From assembly GCA_029243545.1 (NCBI GenBank), contig JAQWRV010000002.1:124001-188000 (forward strand): 64,000 nucleotides of DNA. The letters are read 5' to 3'. The first letter of the stretch is position 1. Each line of letters begins with the position of its first letter. The position numbers and the translations under genes are program-made. Source of the DNA: Rhodospirillaceae bacterium. Lineage in GTDB: Bacteria; Pseudomonadota; Alphaproteobacteria; Rhodospirillales; Rhodospirillaceae. This document shows, one piece after another, positions 40,471 through 50,109 of this stretch. The notes below the pieces were generated by a model, which worked only from the letters and a program-made list of their open reading frames with translations, searched no databases and was not told where the DNA came from.

Positions 40471-41393
40471 ACCGACCGGGCGCCCTCGTACATCTCTTGG
40501 ATGGTGTTCAAGAGGGGGATGGCGTCCGCTAATAGCACCGGAAAAGCACGACCATTAAGCAAACTTTCCGTTGCTTCAGTCATAGCGGTTAAGTGGCCAG
40601 GCCCAAATGTAAGAGCTTCGTCAAAAGGCTCCGGGTCCGGTGGCTCCGGCAATCCAGTCACTTCTTCGACGACATGCCCGGCCATGCGAATAAGCGCACC
40701 CTCACCTTCGATAACACAATGCACCGGCCCCTCACTGACTTCTTGCGTTGCCGAGATGTGAATCTCTGCGCGGCACCCCTCACCAATTTCAGCAATCAAA
40801 GACACCCTATCTTCGCCCGGCGCGCCGGGCATGATAAGTGAAATGTTGCGCAGCAGCCCGAGCCACCACATCAGAAGATCAATGTAGTGAATACCGATTG
40901 TCCGCAGTACGCCTCCTCCAGATCGCATGGGGTCGGCATGCCAACCCTTGAGGCGCGCAATGTTACCGGTGAACGTGATTGCTGACGGATTCAGGTCACC
41001 TGCGTCAATGAGATCCTTAATCCATTTACAATGACGGTGTGCCCGCTGATTGAGAACAACGCCAACGGGCACACTTAATACCTCAGACAACTCGAGCAAC
41101 TCTTTGGCTTGACCCACAGATACACCAACCGGTTTTTCACAAAGCACCGACACGCCCGCATGTAAAGCGAGCTGCGCACTGTCCAGCTGAACATCATTGG
41201 GCGTTGCGATGACGACTGCGTCAGCGCGCGTGGCCCTAAGGGCAGAATGGAGATCAGCGTAGACCGGTGTGCCATTAATATCGGGTGACGCCGGGTCAAC
41301 GACGCCCACTAGGGTAGCGTCAGGTGTTCGCTGAAGTGCTGAAATATGACAGCGGCCTGCCTGACCAACTCCGGCCACCAGCCACTTGATCAT
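40467..41393 (-). CDS. Gfo/Idh/MocA-family oxidoreductase
   Basis: About 308 residues from the ATG at 41393. The N-terminal Rossmann fold has LVAGVGQAGRCHISAL and VGVVDP, and the EKP motif of the family appears in VLCEKPVGVS near residue 92. The C-terminal half has the expected beta-sheet region. This family oxidises or reduces sugars and cyclitols using NAD(P). The open frame runs to 41648 but the extension is antisense to the SDR gene. The start overlaps the upstream SDR stop by 4 bases (ATGA), as part of an MFS-SDR-Gfo operon. Confidence 0.85.
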   Translation of the reverse strand: MIKWLVAGVGQAGRCHISALQRTPDATLVGVVDPASPDINGTPVYADLHSALRATRADAVVIATPNDVQLDSAQLALHAGVSVLCEKPVGVSVGQAKELLELSEVLSVPVGVVLNQRAHRHCKWIKDLIDAGDLNPSAITFTGNIARLKGWHADPMRSGGGVLRTIGIHYIDLLMWWLGLLRNISLIMPGAPGEDRVSLIAEIGEGCRAEIHISATQEVSEGPVHCVIEGEGALIRMAGHVVEEVTGLPEPPDPEPFDEALTFGPGHLTAMTEATESLLNGRAFPVLLADAIPLLNTIQEMYEGARSV

Positions 41394-42115
41394 GGCGCGA
41401 CATCCAACCCACCGTCGACGGAAAGCACCGAGCCTGTCGTCCACGCTGATTCGATGGACGCCAGCCAAAGAATCGCCGGAACAATGTCGCCGGGTGTGCC
41501 GATCCGCCCTAAAGGTAGTTTCGATTTCAGAGTGTCGCGCAAGCCCGGCGTTGTGTCCCAGACCGCTGTGGTTGCCGGCGTTTCGATTGGGCCGGGAATC
41601 ACCGCGTTCACGCGAACATTTTGGCTCGCCAGCTCCTGCGCAAGACAACGCACCATGGTGATACTGCCCGCTTTCGCTGCAGCGAAGTGCGATAATTCTG
41701 GAGCTGGACCGCGATGAAGACTGGAGGCAACGTGCACGATGGATAGAGACCGTTTCTCAGCAATAGCATGCTTGGCGGCTTCCTGAGCGCAGCGCCAAAA
41801 CCCACCGAGATTAAGTTGGAGTGTATCTTCAAAAAGGGTTTCGTCGACGTCGAGAGCAGCCTGCCGCGACGCACCGCCAGCGCAGGTAATCAAAATATCC
41901 GGCGCCCGCTCTAGTGAATCAAAGAACGCAACGGCCGAAGCGCGTTCACGCACATCTAATGTACGGACTGTACGCGCATCGCCTTGTATATCACCAATAA
42001 CAACTGATGCACCTTGTTCAGAGAGCCTTTGCGCGACGGCAGCGCCGATACCCGAAGCGCCACCGGTGACGACAGCGAATTTATTCTCGAACGTACGGGA
42101 ACTAATGTCTGGCAT
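41390..42115 (-). CDS. SDR-family protein lacking the catalytic tyrosine
   Basis: A 241-residue short-chain dehydrogenase with TGGASGIG at residue 18 and VVIGDIQGD as the cofactor acid. The NNAG motif is replaced by ILITCAGGAS. The catalytic YxxxK reads SHFAAAK, with Phe (codon TTC) in the Tyr position; the Lys remains and Ser in HVASSLH is kept. It may bind a cofactor without reducing or oxidising, or use another residue. The end SVLSVDGGLD is normal. It starts exactly at the stop of the MFS gene (TAATG) and overlaps the Gfo/Idh/MocA start by 4 bases. Confidence 0.85.
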   Translation of the reverse strand: MPDISSRTFENKFAVVTGGASGIGAAVAQRLSEQGASVVIGDIQGDARTVRTLDVRERASAVAFFDSLERAPDILITCAGGASRQAALDVDETLFEDTLQLNLGGFWRCAQEAAKHAIAEKRSLSIVHVASSLHRGPAPELSHFAAAKAGSITMVRCLAQELASQNVRVNAVIPGPIETPATTAVWDTTPGLRDTLKSKLPLGRIGTPGDIVPAILWLASIESAWTTGSVLSVDGGLDVAP

Positions 42116-43344
42116 TAGGCCGGCTGTTCCTCGAATTCTGGGTACGGCCCCATCAACAGTAGTAGGGACGAACCAAATACGAACATGCCAGCTGTGACAT
42201 AGAGGATCGTTTGATAGCTACCGGAAAAGTCGTGCCACAACCCAAACAGCGCTGGTGCGGACCCAGAACCGACGGCAAAGAAGATGAAAAGACCACCATA
42301 GAGCTGGCCATAGTTTTTCATGCCAAAATAGCGGCTGATTAGAAAAGCCATGAGATCGAGTTCCGCCCCAGCAGCGAGTCCAACCAAGAGTGCGGCAATA
42401 GAAATTCCGAGGACAGCAGGCTGATCTGGTGCCAGCAGCAAACAGGACGCGGCCGGCAGAATCATAAAGATAAAGGAGATCAATGGCGCCCATATCCGGT
42501 CAATAAGATACCCAACTACAATGCGACCTATTATGACGTTGATGCCAACAAGGCCCGCGTAACCCGCTGCTTCCTTTGCTGCAAATCCTTTATCGATCAA
42601 TAATGGCACCATGTTGGAGATGAGCCCCGCGACCCCAAAACATACGAACAGTAGCGCAATTCCCAAAATCCAAAATTTGGTTCCACTCAGCGCTTCACGC
42701 GGCGTCAAACCGGTCATCATCGTTGGTGAGACTGGCTCATCGGACGCCGCCGCACCGCGTTCCCGGAAAAATAGGTAGGCCATAGGAAACGAAAACACGA
42801 GCAATGTTAGGCCGAGCGCCCTGTAGGCGTCGCGCCAACCGAAGTTCTCGATCAGGGTTGCGGCGTAAACAGGGCCGATAGCTGCGGCTATTCCCGTCCC
42901 CATCATCGTCAATCCCAAAGCCAAGCCCCGGCGGCCATCAAACCAGGTATTGATGGCGCGGGTCCAGGTGACCGGAAACGTGCCAGCGGCAATGACCGCC
43001 ATAAAGATCCATAGGCCGTAGTAGGTAAGGATATTATTGTTGGTCAGCGACAAGCCCGCAAACGCGAATCCTAGAGTAAACAATCCGAACAGGGCCAATC
43101 GGCGAGCGCCATATTTGTCTGTAATCATGCCGATGAACGGTGCGGTAATGGCAGCACTCATCATCACGAATGAAAAAGCGAATTGTGTAGCGCCGCGTGA
43201 CCATCCCATTTCTTCCGTAATGGGAATGACGAAAACGCCATGGGTGTAGAAGACGATCCCCGTCAAACCAGAACCAACACCGACAATGGCTCCGAGGATG
43301 GCCTTCCAGCCATGCTTAAACTCGATAAATGATGACTCACTCAT
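42115..43344 (-). CDS. Major facilitator superfamily transporter
   Basis: A 409-residue inner-membrane transporter with about 12 hydrophobic segments. Typical MFS wording includes MITDKYGARRLALFG between helices 2 and 3 and FMAVIAAGTFPVTWTRAINTW. It resembles the monocarboxylate/oxalate-formate antiporter branch (OFA-like), so it may carry an organic acid. It is the first gene of an operon with SDR and Gfo/Idh/MocA genes, joined by the TAATG overlap. A 152-base gap separates it from the flavoprotein upstream. Confidence 0.87.
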   Translation of the reverse strand: MSESSFIEFKHGWKAILGAIVGVGSGLTGIVFYTHGVFVIPITEEMGWSRGATQFAFSFVMMSAAITAPFIGMITDKYGARRLALFGLFTLGFAFAGLSLTNNNILTYYGLWIFMAVIAAGTFPVTWTRAINTWFDGRRGLALGLTMMGTGIAAAIGPVYAATLIENFGWRDAYRALGLTLLVFSFPMAYLFFRERGAAASDEPVSPTMMTGLTPREALSGTKFWILGIALLFVCFGVAGLISNMVPLLIDKGFAAKEAAGYAGLVGINVIIGRIVVGYLIDRIWAPLISFIFMILPAASCLLLAPDQPAVLGISIAALLVGLAAGAELDLMAFLISRYFGMKNYGQLYGGLFIFFAVGSGSAPALFGLWHDFSGSYQTILYVTAGMFVFGSSLLLLMGPYPEFEEQPA

Positions 43345-43496
43345 AACCTACGCTATTCCCTATTTCAGACTGGGCCACACTCCGTCCTCTAGGCTGACGG
43401 CCAGACTGTATCCGGCATTCGTACGAGTCCGAAACCCCTAGCTTCAAAGAGAATTACAAATGCGGAACCCGGCAAGCACAGATGCCTGACAGGTGG

Positions 43497-44888
43497 TTAG
43501 CGGGTCGCCCGCGCCGCAGCCTGCCCCGACAGGCGGCCCAGCGCAGTGGCCGTAATAAGGCCATTTCCAGCGAGATATCCCCAGCAAGAAGGCCCGGAAA
43601 TGCCTCTCGCCGCGCCGCCGCCTGCGTAGAGATTTGGCAGCAAAGAGCCGTCTTCGCGCTTCACTTGGCCGTTTTCATCGACGATGAGCCCGCCCTGTGT
43701 ATGGAAAAGAGCAGGACTCACTTTCACGGCATAGTACGGCGGCTCAAGAACGGGGTGACCGGTAAAATCACGCCCCAGCGCATCCTCTTGTTCCCCGCGA
43801 GTCATTGCCGCCACGTCGTTTAAAGTATCAACCAATGTGTTTGGCAATCTTGTAATTGTTTCAAGTTCATCAATGGTACCTGCTTTTCGAATACAGTCGG
43901 CCTTGAGCGCATCATGGTAGTCGTCGAATTCTTTCATGATGGCGTGGCAGCGCTCATCATAGATACTCCAAGCGAAGTGACCCGGCTGCGCGACGATCTC
44001 GACCGCTTGCTCGGAGTAACCTTTAGCCTCATTGGAGAATCGTTTTCCGTCCGCGTTGGCCTGAAAACCACCTTCCATGATATGGGCCCAGAGAATTGGT
44101 ACACCCTGCCCGTAAGCTAGCCCGCCATGGCCTTGATAGGCATGGATATCGCCCACAGCCGCGCCAAGAGCCCTGCCCCAGCGAATGGCGTCACCTTTGT
44201 TGCCGGGATGGCCGAAAAATTCTGCTGGAACGATCTCTGGGATGAATTCCTTGAGCATATCCTGACTGCCGGCAAAACCACAGCAGGCCAGAATCAAAGC
44301 GTTACATCCCAGATCTTCGATAGTGCCGTCGGGGCGGGTAATACGCACGCCCTGAATACGTCCTGCCTCATCTGCAAACAAATCCGTTACCGGCGCATCA
44401 AGTGCGACGTCCAGTCCGTTGCGCGCCATGGCGTCGTGGAGTGCTCCCATGAGTTCGGACCCGGTTCGATTGGGCGGGCCGTGCATGCGACGCCGGCTAT
44501 GACCGGGATAATCAAATGAATCCACCAGCGATAAAGGCACACCACAATAGTCGGCTAGCCATTCGACGGTCGGTGCCGATTGCTCCGCCATATGCACGGC
44601 CATAGACTGATCTGTTTGATCCCTTGTTTTATGCATGATGTCCGTCGCGAAAATATCCGGTGTGTCCACGATGCCTTTTTCTGTTTGGAAACGGCTTCCG
44701 GCACCAGGGATCAGCCCTGTCGACATAGATGTCGTGCCGAGAGCGGATGAATCCCGCTCCAACACAAGCACTTCCGCCCCATGCTCATGGGCTGATAATG
44801 CCGCCGAAAGTCCACACCCACCACCCCCGATCACCAAAACATTAACAGTTCCGGCAAACGAGGACTCTTCAGGTTTCAACAAACTCAT
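43497..44888 (-). CDS. FAD-dependent oxidoreductase, fumarate reductase/KstD-like flavoprotein
   Basis: A 463-residue flavoprotein with a dinucleotide-binding site VLVIGGGGCGLSAALSAHEH near residue 18 and an acidic end in LVLERDSS. A later block has GNKGDAIRWGRALGA, and the C-terminal FAD closing region NLYAGGGAARGISG with GYLAGNGLITATALGR. This pattern belongs to the flavoprotein family that includes fumarate reductases, urocanate reductase and 3-ketosteroid dehydrogenases. The catalytic residues of each subgroup cannot be assigned by eye. No signal peptide is seen, so it is probably cytoplasmic. It follows the orphan binding protein by 16 bases. Confidence 0.85.
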   Translation of the reverse strand: MSLLKPEESSFAGTVNVLVIGGGGCGLSAALSAHEHGAEVLVLERDSSALGTTSMSTGLIPGAGSRFQTEKGIVDTPDIFATDIMHKTRDQTDQSMAVHMAEQSAPTVEWLADYCGVPLSLVDSFDYPGHSRRRMHGPPNRTGSELMGALHDAMARNGLDVALDAPVTDLFADEAGRIQGVRITRPDGTIEDLGCNALILACCGFAGSQDMLKEFIPEIVPAEFFGHPGNKGDAIRWGRALGAAVGDIHAYQGHGGLAYGQGVPILWAHIMEGGFQANADGKRFSNEAKGYSEQAVEIVAQPGHFAWSIYDERCHAIMKEFDDYHDALKADCIRKAGTIDELETITRLPNTLVDTLNDVAAMTRGEQEDALGRDFTGHPVLEPPYYAVKVSPALFHTQGGLIVDENGQVKREDGSLLPNLYAGGGAARGISGPSCWGYLAGNGLITATALGRLSGQAAARATR

Positions 44889-44904
44889 GGTCGGGCCCAG
44901 TCTT

Positions 44905-46437
44905 CTATTCGCTCAAGCTGATTTCGTCATAGTTGATGTGACCGACTTCGATCAAAAAGTTCTCCACCTTTGCATTCAAACCATCGAAGCGGGCCGTTTC
45001 ATACAGCAAGATAGACGGCACGAATTCCAGCTGGCGGCGCATGACCTTTTGAGTCAAACGGCGGCGTTCGTCCAGATCAAAAGTACCGCCAGCCTGCGCC
45101 ATAAGCGGCAAAATAGACTCCTCACAAAACCAAGGTTTCATCCATAGACATGAATGACGCACCAACGGAATAAGCGCGTCGAGTGATGGATTGACTCCGT
45201 AGTCCATGCCGATGGCCTCTCCAGCCCATTGCCCCTGATAAACGCCGCGGGCATATTGGGTCGCAGGAATGCGGCGGATCGACATGGTGACGCCCACCTT
45301 AGCCAAGTCTACAGCAACCTGCTGATAGACCAGCGCGGAATAGGATGCTGATCCCAAAAGAATTTCAATGTGAAACGAGAACCCGTCTGCATAGCCGGCT
45401 TCCGCCAATAATGCTTTAGCGCGGTCAGGATCATACGGCCAGGGCGGAATATCGGGATCCCAGCCAAAAGCGATTTTCGGAGTGGTTTGCGTTGCCATCT
45501 GCACGTGACCGCCAAGGAGCCCCTGAGCCATGGCCTCACGATCTACAGCATAATTCAGAGCGCGGCGGACACGGATATCGGTCAGAGGTGAGTCCTTTTC
45601 AGTGATAAACGCAACCACCTGCATGCTGGGGTCTAGTCCAAGCGCAACTTTGTGACCAGCCGATTCTATGAGCGGCACGTCGTCGGGTCCCAATTGAACC
45701 GCTATATGAAGGCGCCCAGACAGCAACCCTTGCACCCGCGTTGCAGGCTCAGCAGCAGAGATCAACTCCAGAGCGTCAACAATCGGCTGGCGCCAGGCCG
45801 ATGGAGAGCGGACCAATGCCATACGGGCCGTTGTCCAATCTTCAATCATGAAGGGGCCACTGCCGATGGGTGTCGCAGCGAAACCGTCTTTGCCCACGTC
45901 CGTCCAATATTTCGGCGGAACGATCTTGAGTGCTGCAATCTTATTGGGGAGGAGAATATCGGGCTGAGATGTGCGTACTCGCACCGTTGTTTCATCCACA
46001 ACCTCTATGGATTCTATGCCTCTTTGCTCTACAGCGATCGGATAGGCTGCCCCTTCTTGAGAGATCAACAAACCATGCGTAAAGACCACGGCTTCCGCGT
46101 TGGCTGGCTCGCCATTAGAGAACAACGCGCCTTTGCGGAGATAAAACAGCCACGTTGTTTCGGTTTCAGACTCCCAGCGCTCCGCCAACATAGGCAGCGC
46201 TTCAGCCTTGTTGTTGACCCGGGTCAGCCCCTCTAGAAACGCTGAGTAGGAATACATTGGGGGCAATCCGCTCGTCGTCGCAAACGGATTGCCGCGCGAT
46301 GTGGAGAAGCTCGTTATGCCGACACGAAGTGTTTGCTCAGCGTAGACCGGGTTCAGAATCGAAAACCAACCAAATACCACTGCTGCGGATACAACAGCAT
46401 GGCAAATTCTTCTGAGAAAGGTTTGTTTACCCATCAT
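44905..46437 (-). CDS. ABC-type substrate-binding protein, family 5 (peptide/nickel type)
   Basis: The 510-residue protein has a signal peptide (ending NPVYAEQ) and a mature domain of the SBP_bac_5 family: LRVGITSFSTSRGNPFATTS, PMLAERWESETETTWLFYLR, LFSNGEPANAEAVVF, and VRRALNYAVDREAMAQGLL. It would bind a ligand in the periplasm. No permease or ATPase lies next to it, which is unusual for this class. The start (ATG at 46437 or 46434) overlaps the beta-propeller gene by 11 bases, so the two are probably coupled. The flavoprotein follows. Confidence 0.87.
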   Translation of the reverse strand: MMGKQTFLRRICHAVVSAAVVFGWFSILNPVYAEQTLRVGITSFSTSRGNPFATTSGLPPMYSYSAFLEGLTRVNNKAEALPMLAERWESETETTWLFYLRKGALFSNGEPANAEAVVFTHGLLISQEGAAYPIAVEQRGIESIEVVDETTVRVRTSQPDILLPNKIAALKIVPPKYWTDVGKDGFAATPIGSGPFMIEDWTTARMALVRSPSAWRQPIVDALELISAAEPATRVQGLLSGRLHIAVQLGPDDVPLIESAGHKVALGLDPSMQVVAFITEKDSPLTDIRVRRALNYAVDREAMAQGLLGGHVQMATQTTPKIAFGWDPDIPPWPYDPDRAKALLAEAGYADGFSFHIEILLGSASYSALVYQQVAVDLAKVGVTMSIRRIPATQYARGVYQGQWAGEAIGMDYGVNPSLDALIPLVRHSCLWMKPWFCEESILPLMAQAGGTFDLDERRRLTQKVMRRQLEFVPSILLYETARFDGLNAKVENFLIEVGHINYDEISLSE

Positions 46438-48052
46438 TCAGTGTGATCTTCACGACGCTATTGTCGTCCCCGCAACTGACAAAAATTGCGCCTGACCGGT
46501 CAACCGCTATACCAAGCGGTGTATTGGCTGGCAGGTCATGGTGATCTAAAGAAACTGGCAATCCCCTGGCCAGTACAGTGCGCTCATCGGTCAATAAATC
46601 GATGGCAGTGACAGTCCCTTTTGGCTCAACAACAACCACGCGGCCATCATTAAGCAACGCTAGGCCTAGCGGATTTACCAAGCCAGAAACAAGTTCTGTA
46701 CGCTTGCCAGACAAAACGTCGACGCGGCTTATGGTGCCGGAACCAATTTCGGAAACCAACACCGAGGAATCGCTTTCCAATAGAAGCGCAACTGGCTCGT
46801 CTAATCCGGTCGCCAACTCTTGAATGTCTTCACCAACCAACCGCACCAAACGACCCGTTGAGGTGTCCGCTATGATGGCGTCTCCCGCGCTTGTCAGCAC
46901 GATACCGCGGGGGGATTGTATATCCGTGGTCATGAAAACGACCTCATTGGTCTCGCGGTCGATTTTACGAACGGCGTTATAGTTCGTGTAGGTGGTGAAC
47001 AAGAACTCTTCATTGGCAGCTACAGACGAAGACCCGCCGGCGCTCCACATTTCTGGCTCTCGCGTCATCTCTGCTGTCTTTGGGTTAAGGAAGCGGTAGC
47101 CAAATGGATCGGCGATGAGAATCGCTTCCTCATCATCAAACGTTGTCATGGCCATACCGAGCGGGACCGTGAAAGAGCCAGCGGTGACTTCCCAGCTTTT
47201 TCCTGTTTTGGGATCAAAGGCAGTAATGCCGCTAATAGCCAGGTCAGCTAAGTAAATAACACCGTTCTTGTCGATCACGAGATTGTCGAGGGGTTCAGGA
47301 AAATTTTTGACGATTTCTGATTTTCCGGTTTCAATGTCCGTGAACCAAAGATCACCGGTCGTGTAATCAACATTCCACACGTCTCCATTGGCATCAGTCT
47401 TGGTCGCGGCCGTGTTTCCTACATCCTTGGCGATGACGGTGTGTTCACCCGTATCCACATTTATTGCGAAGAGTTCGTTGGTACCAAAGTGAGGCGCATA
47501 CAAACGGCCATCTGGACCAAACCCAAAGCCATTGAGACGGCCTTTGTTCTTGGCAACTACACGGGGCGGCGTATTGCCGATGATATCAATTTCCCACAAC
47601 TCGTTTTCCCCGGCACCGGATTGTGAGGTGAACAAACGGCCCTCTGCATTGAAGGCAATAGGGTTCACGCGTGGCGCATTCGGCAACACAACTTCAGGCA
47701 TGCCTCCGGGGCGTTGGATGCGGATTTCTCCTGTGTGTTGGGCCGTCCAGGCCAAAACTCCTTCCACAGGAGAGCCTTTCGGCCCGACCGCGACATCATC
47801 GGATTCTCCGTAAGGTGAGGCAATTGCAATGGTGACAAAACCTGTGTCGGGGTCTATGCGATACACTTCTTGAGCATGAATGCTGGTGCCGTAAATCATG
47901 CCATCGGGCCCAATATCTATACCCTCAATGGCTTGGATGACCGATCCAGGCACCACAATTTCTACAGTCGCAACTTGCTCTGCGGCTTGGGAATGCCCGA
48001 ATGCACCTAAAGCGGCACCGAACAGACCAATCGTCATTGTTCTCAAAAGCAA
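46427..48052 (-). CDS. Secreted NHL/SMP-30-like beta-propeller protein
   Basis: A 541-residue protein with a signal peptide (ending HSQAAEQ). It is made of repeated units about 45 residues long, such as IDIGPDGMIYGTSIHAQEVY, GFGPDGRLYAPHFGTNELFA and ADLAISGITAFDPKTG, with the glycine-rich turns of NHL/SMP-30 propellers. It starts with TTG at 48052, supported by GAGGAG eight bases before. The family includes lactonases and binding scaffolds, and no catalytic residues are obvious. It overlaps the orphan binding protein by 11 bases, and the two may bind the same compound. Confidence 0.8.
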   Translation of the reverse strand: MLLRTMTIGLFGAALGAFGHSQAAEQVATVEIVVPGSVIQAIEGIDIGPDGMIYGTSIHAQEVYRIDPDTGFVTIAIASPYGESDDVAVGPKGSPVEGVLAWTAQHTGEIRIQRPGGMPEVVLPNAPRVNPIAFNAEGRLFTSQSGAGENELWEIDIIGNTPPRVVAKNKGRLNGFGFGPDGRLYAPHFGTNELFAINVDTGEHTVIAKDVGNTAATKTDANGDVWNVDYTTGDLWFTDIETGKSEIVKNFPEPLDNLVIDKNGVIYLADLAISGITAFDPKTGKSWEVTAGSFTVPLGMAMTTFDDEEAILIADPFGYRFLNPKTAEMTREPEMWSAGGSSSVAANEEFLFTTYTNYNAVRKIDRETNEVVFMTTDIQSPRGIVLTSAGDAIIADTSTGRLVRLVGEDIQELATGLDEPVALLLESDSSVLVSEIGSGTISRVDVLSGKRTELVSGLVNPLGLALLNDGRVVVVEPKGTVTAIDLLTDERTVLARGLPVSLDHHDLPANTPLGIAVDRSGAIFVSCGDDNSVVKITLNDG

Positions 48053-48241
48053 CGTTTTAACTCCTCATTGTAATTCGGCTGAGCTACCCCCCATCTTGGA
48101 ACAATGCGATCATGGAGGAAAGAAGCCGGGTGGCGAACTGTAAGAACGTCCAAACCATGGTCACTTTTCCATCCAAAGATTGCCTCAAGAGGTCCAACAG
48201 ACCATTAGAGACGCGCCCTCAATGACATCAAAGGACTTAAC

Positions 48242-49549
48242 GTGCGCCATACAGCTTTACGGATTCCCATGCTGACGTCACTTATTCAATTGAAGCCTCT
48301 GCGCTATTTGATGTTTGCGACGATGGCCCTGTCATTTCTGAGTCTTCCAGACATTATCCACGCCCAGGACATGGCCTCGACAAGCACAATGGCGAACAGC
48401 GAAAACCCAGTTCAGCGTGGCTTGTATTTGGCGACTGCAGGCAACTGCATGGCATGCCACACAGCACATGACGGAGAACCCTTTGCCGGGGGGCTTGCAA
48501 TGAAAACGGAGTTTGGCGTTATTTATTCCACCAACATTACCTCCGACCCAGACGCAGGTATAGGTTCCTGGACAGAGGAACAATTCGTCAGGGCGATGCA
48601 CCATGGGGAATCTGCCGACGGCACCAAACTATACCCCGCTTTCCCATACCCGTCGTTCACCAAGGTTTCTGAAGCGGACCTCAAAGACTTATTTGCCTTC
48701 TTTAAATCTGTAGCGCCTTCGTCATACGCACCGCCGGAAAATGAAATGGGGTTTCCATTTAACCAGCGCGCGCTCATGGGAATCTGGAACGCCCTCTTTT
48801 TTGACAGCGAACGTTACGTTGTTGACGACTCCCAATCCGAACAATGGAACCGCGGCGCGTATTTGGTCGAAGGCTTAGCGCACTGCGGTACCTGCCACAC
48901 GCCCCGAAACGCATTGGGTGGAAAAGAAGATGACCGCGCACTTAGCGGCGGCACCTACAATGACAGAGTTGCAGAAGATAAAATTAGAAGCTGGTCAGCG
49001 GTGAATTTAACATCTGCCCCGGATGGGCTTGATGCCTGGTCTGCCGAAGATATTGCCGCGTATTTAAAGACGGGCCACAGTTCAATGGCTGGATCCTTTG
49101 GTCCGATGAACGAAGTCATCACGCTCAGCACCTCGCAATTAAGCGACGACGATATTCAGGCCATGGCTGAGTACTTGGACAGCCTGCCGCCAATTGAGCG
49201 GGCGCCGCAGATTGAGATGGACCCAGCTGATTTCCGTGCTGGAGAACTCATTTACACGATCCATTGTGGCACCTGTCACTTGCCGACCGGCTTGGGCGAT
49301 TCCAGCATCGGACCGGCCGTCGCTGGCAGCAGTATCGTCCAAGCAGACGACCCCTCTTCTCTCATCAATGTAATTTTGTATGGCGCCACTGTTCCTGCAC
49401 CGTCGCCGCCAGGCGCATGGAAAACTATGGACCCATTTGGAGAGAAACTGGACGACGATGAAATTGCGCTGCTCAGCACCTACATGCGGTCAAACTGGGG
49501 CAATCGTGGGGGCGTTGTAACTGAAGCCGACGTGGCTCAACAAAGGTAA
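48242..49549 (+). CDS. Tri-haem cytochrome c (alcohol dehydrogenase subunit-like)
   Basis: A 435-residue exported protein with three CxxCH haem motifs: CMACH at 69-73, CGTCH from 215 and CGTCH from 342. Between them are blocks such as TNITSDPDAGIGSWTEEQF and NLTSAPDGLDAWSAEDIAAY, typical of the cytochrome subunit of membrane-bound alcohol or gluconate dehydrogenases. GTG at 48242 has AAGGA with seven bases before it; ATG at 48269 is a further option. No quinoprotein dehydrogenase subunit is adjacent. It would take electrons from a periplasmic oxidation and feed the respiratory chain. It is divergent from the propeller gene and converges with the HiPIP gene. Confidence 0.9.
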   Translation: MRHTALRIPMLTSLIQLKPLRYLMFATMALSFLSLPDIIHAQDMASTSTMANSENPVQRGLYLATAGNCMACHTAHDGEPFAGGLAMKTEFGVIYSTNITSDPDAGIGSWTEEQFVRAMHHGESADGTKLYPAFPYPSFTKVSEADLKDLFAFFKSVAPSSYAPPENEMGFPFNQRALMGIWNALFFDSERYVVDDSQSEQWNRGAYLVEGLAHCGTCHTPRNALGGKEDDRALSGGTYNDRVAEDKIRSWSAVNLTSAPDGLDAWSAEDIAAYLKTGHSSMAGSFGPMNEVITLSTSQLSDDDIQAMAEYLDSLPPIERAPQIEMDPADFRAGELIYTIHCGTCHLPTGLGDSSIGPAVAGSSIVQADDPSSLINVILYGATVPAPSPPGAWKTMDPFGEKLDDDEIALLSTYMRSNWGNRGGVVTEADVAQQR

Positions 49550-49556
49550 GGGTAAC

Positions 49557-49916
49557 TTACCCCTGCCCTGTGTCTTTCGTGCTCCAGGACTCACAGTAGC
49601 CATTCTTGCTCGCTAAGCCCTCAAAAATGCTGCAATGGCCGCAATTGGGAATTTCGCCATTTGCGTCAGGTGGCTCTGGTGTAAAAAAGGCACAGTTCAG
49701 ACAGTCATTTTCTGGGTCCGTCGTCGCCTCGGTATACTTGTTAGCCTGGCGAATACTGTTTTCACCAAAACTCAAGGAATTAGGGTCGGCACAAAGCGCG
49801 ACTTTCTCTTCACCATCACCACAGGCTGCCAATAGCCCGGCGGCGGCTGAAATTATTGGTACTTGAACACCGCATTTAACTAAAGACCGGCGCGAAAATT
49901 CAAACTGCTTGCTCAT
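49557..49916 (-). CDS. Tat-exported high-potential iron-sulfur protein (HiPIP)
   Basis: The 119-residue protein from the ATG at 49916 begins with a twin-arginine leader (FSRRSLVKCG). The mature part has the HiPIP pattern: Cys72 and Cys75 (CLNC), Cys95 in GHCSIFEG, and Cys108 in GYCESW, which would hold a 4Fe-4S cluster. A fifth Cys at 92 is extra. HiPIPs are soluble periplasmic electron carriers, and their folded cluster explains Tat export. AGAGAGG lies four bases before the ATG; the longer frame to 49982 is unlikely. It converges with the tri-haem cytochrome gene. It may accept electrons from the redox proteins encoded to the right. Confidence 0.88.
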   Translation of the reverse strand: MSKQFEFSRRSLVKCGVQVPIISAAAGLLAACGDGEEKVALCADPNSLSFGENSIRQANKYTEATTDPENDCLNCAFFTPEPPDANGEIPNCGHCSIFEGLASKNGYCESWSTKDTGQG

Positions 49917-50109
49917 TATGCCTCTCTGATAAATACCCCTTGGGACCTGAACAGTTTGTCGCATGATCACACCCTTCTGCAAATACGAATTTCGCGCAGG
50001 AAGCGCCTAATGGTCACTTGTATAATTTGACCTTACCTGCGTGTTCGGGCTTGAATAAGATGCGCCTGCAATCGTCAAGCAATAAGCGCTTGAATGAAAA
50101 AGGAACGAT

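Noticed and set aside
49540-49562. GGTAAG/CTTACC stem at the cytochrome and HiPIP stops
   Set aside because: Only 6 bp with no T-run; too weak to call a terminator.
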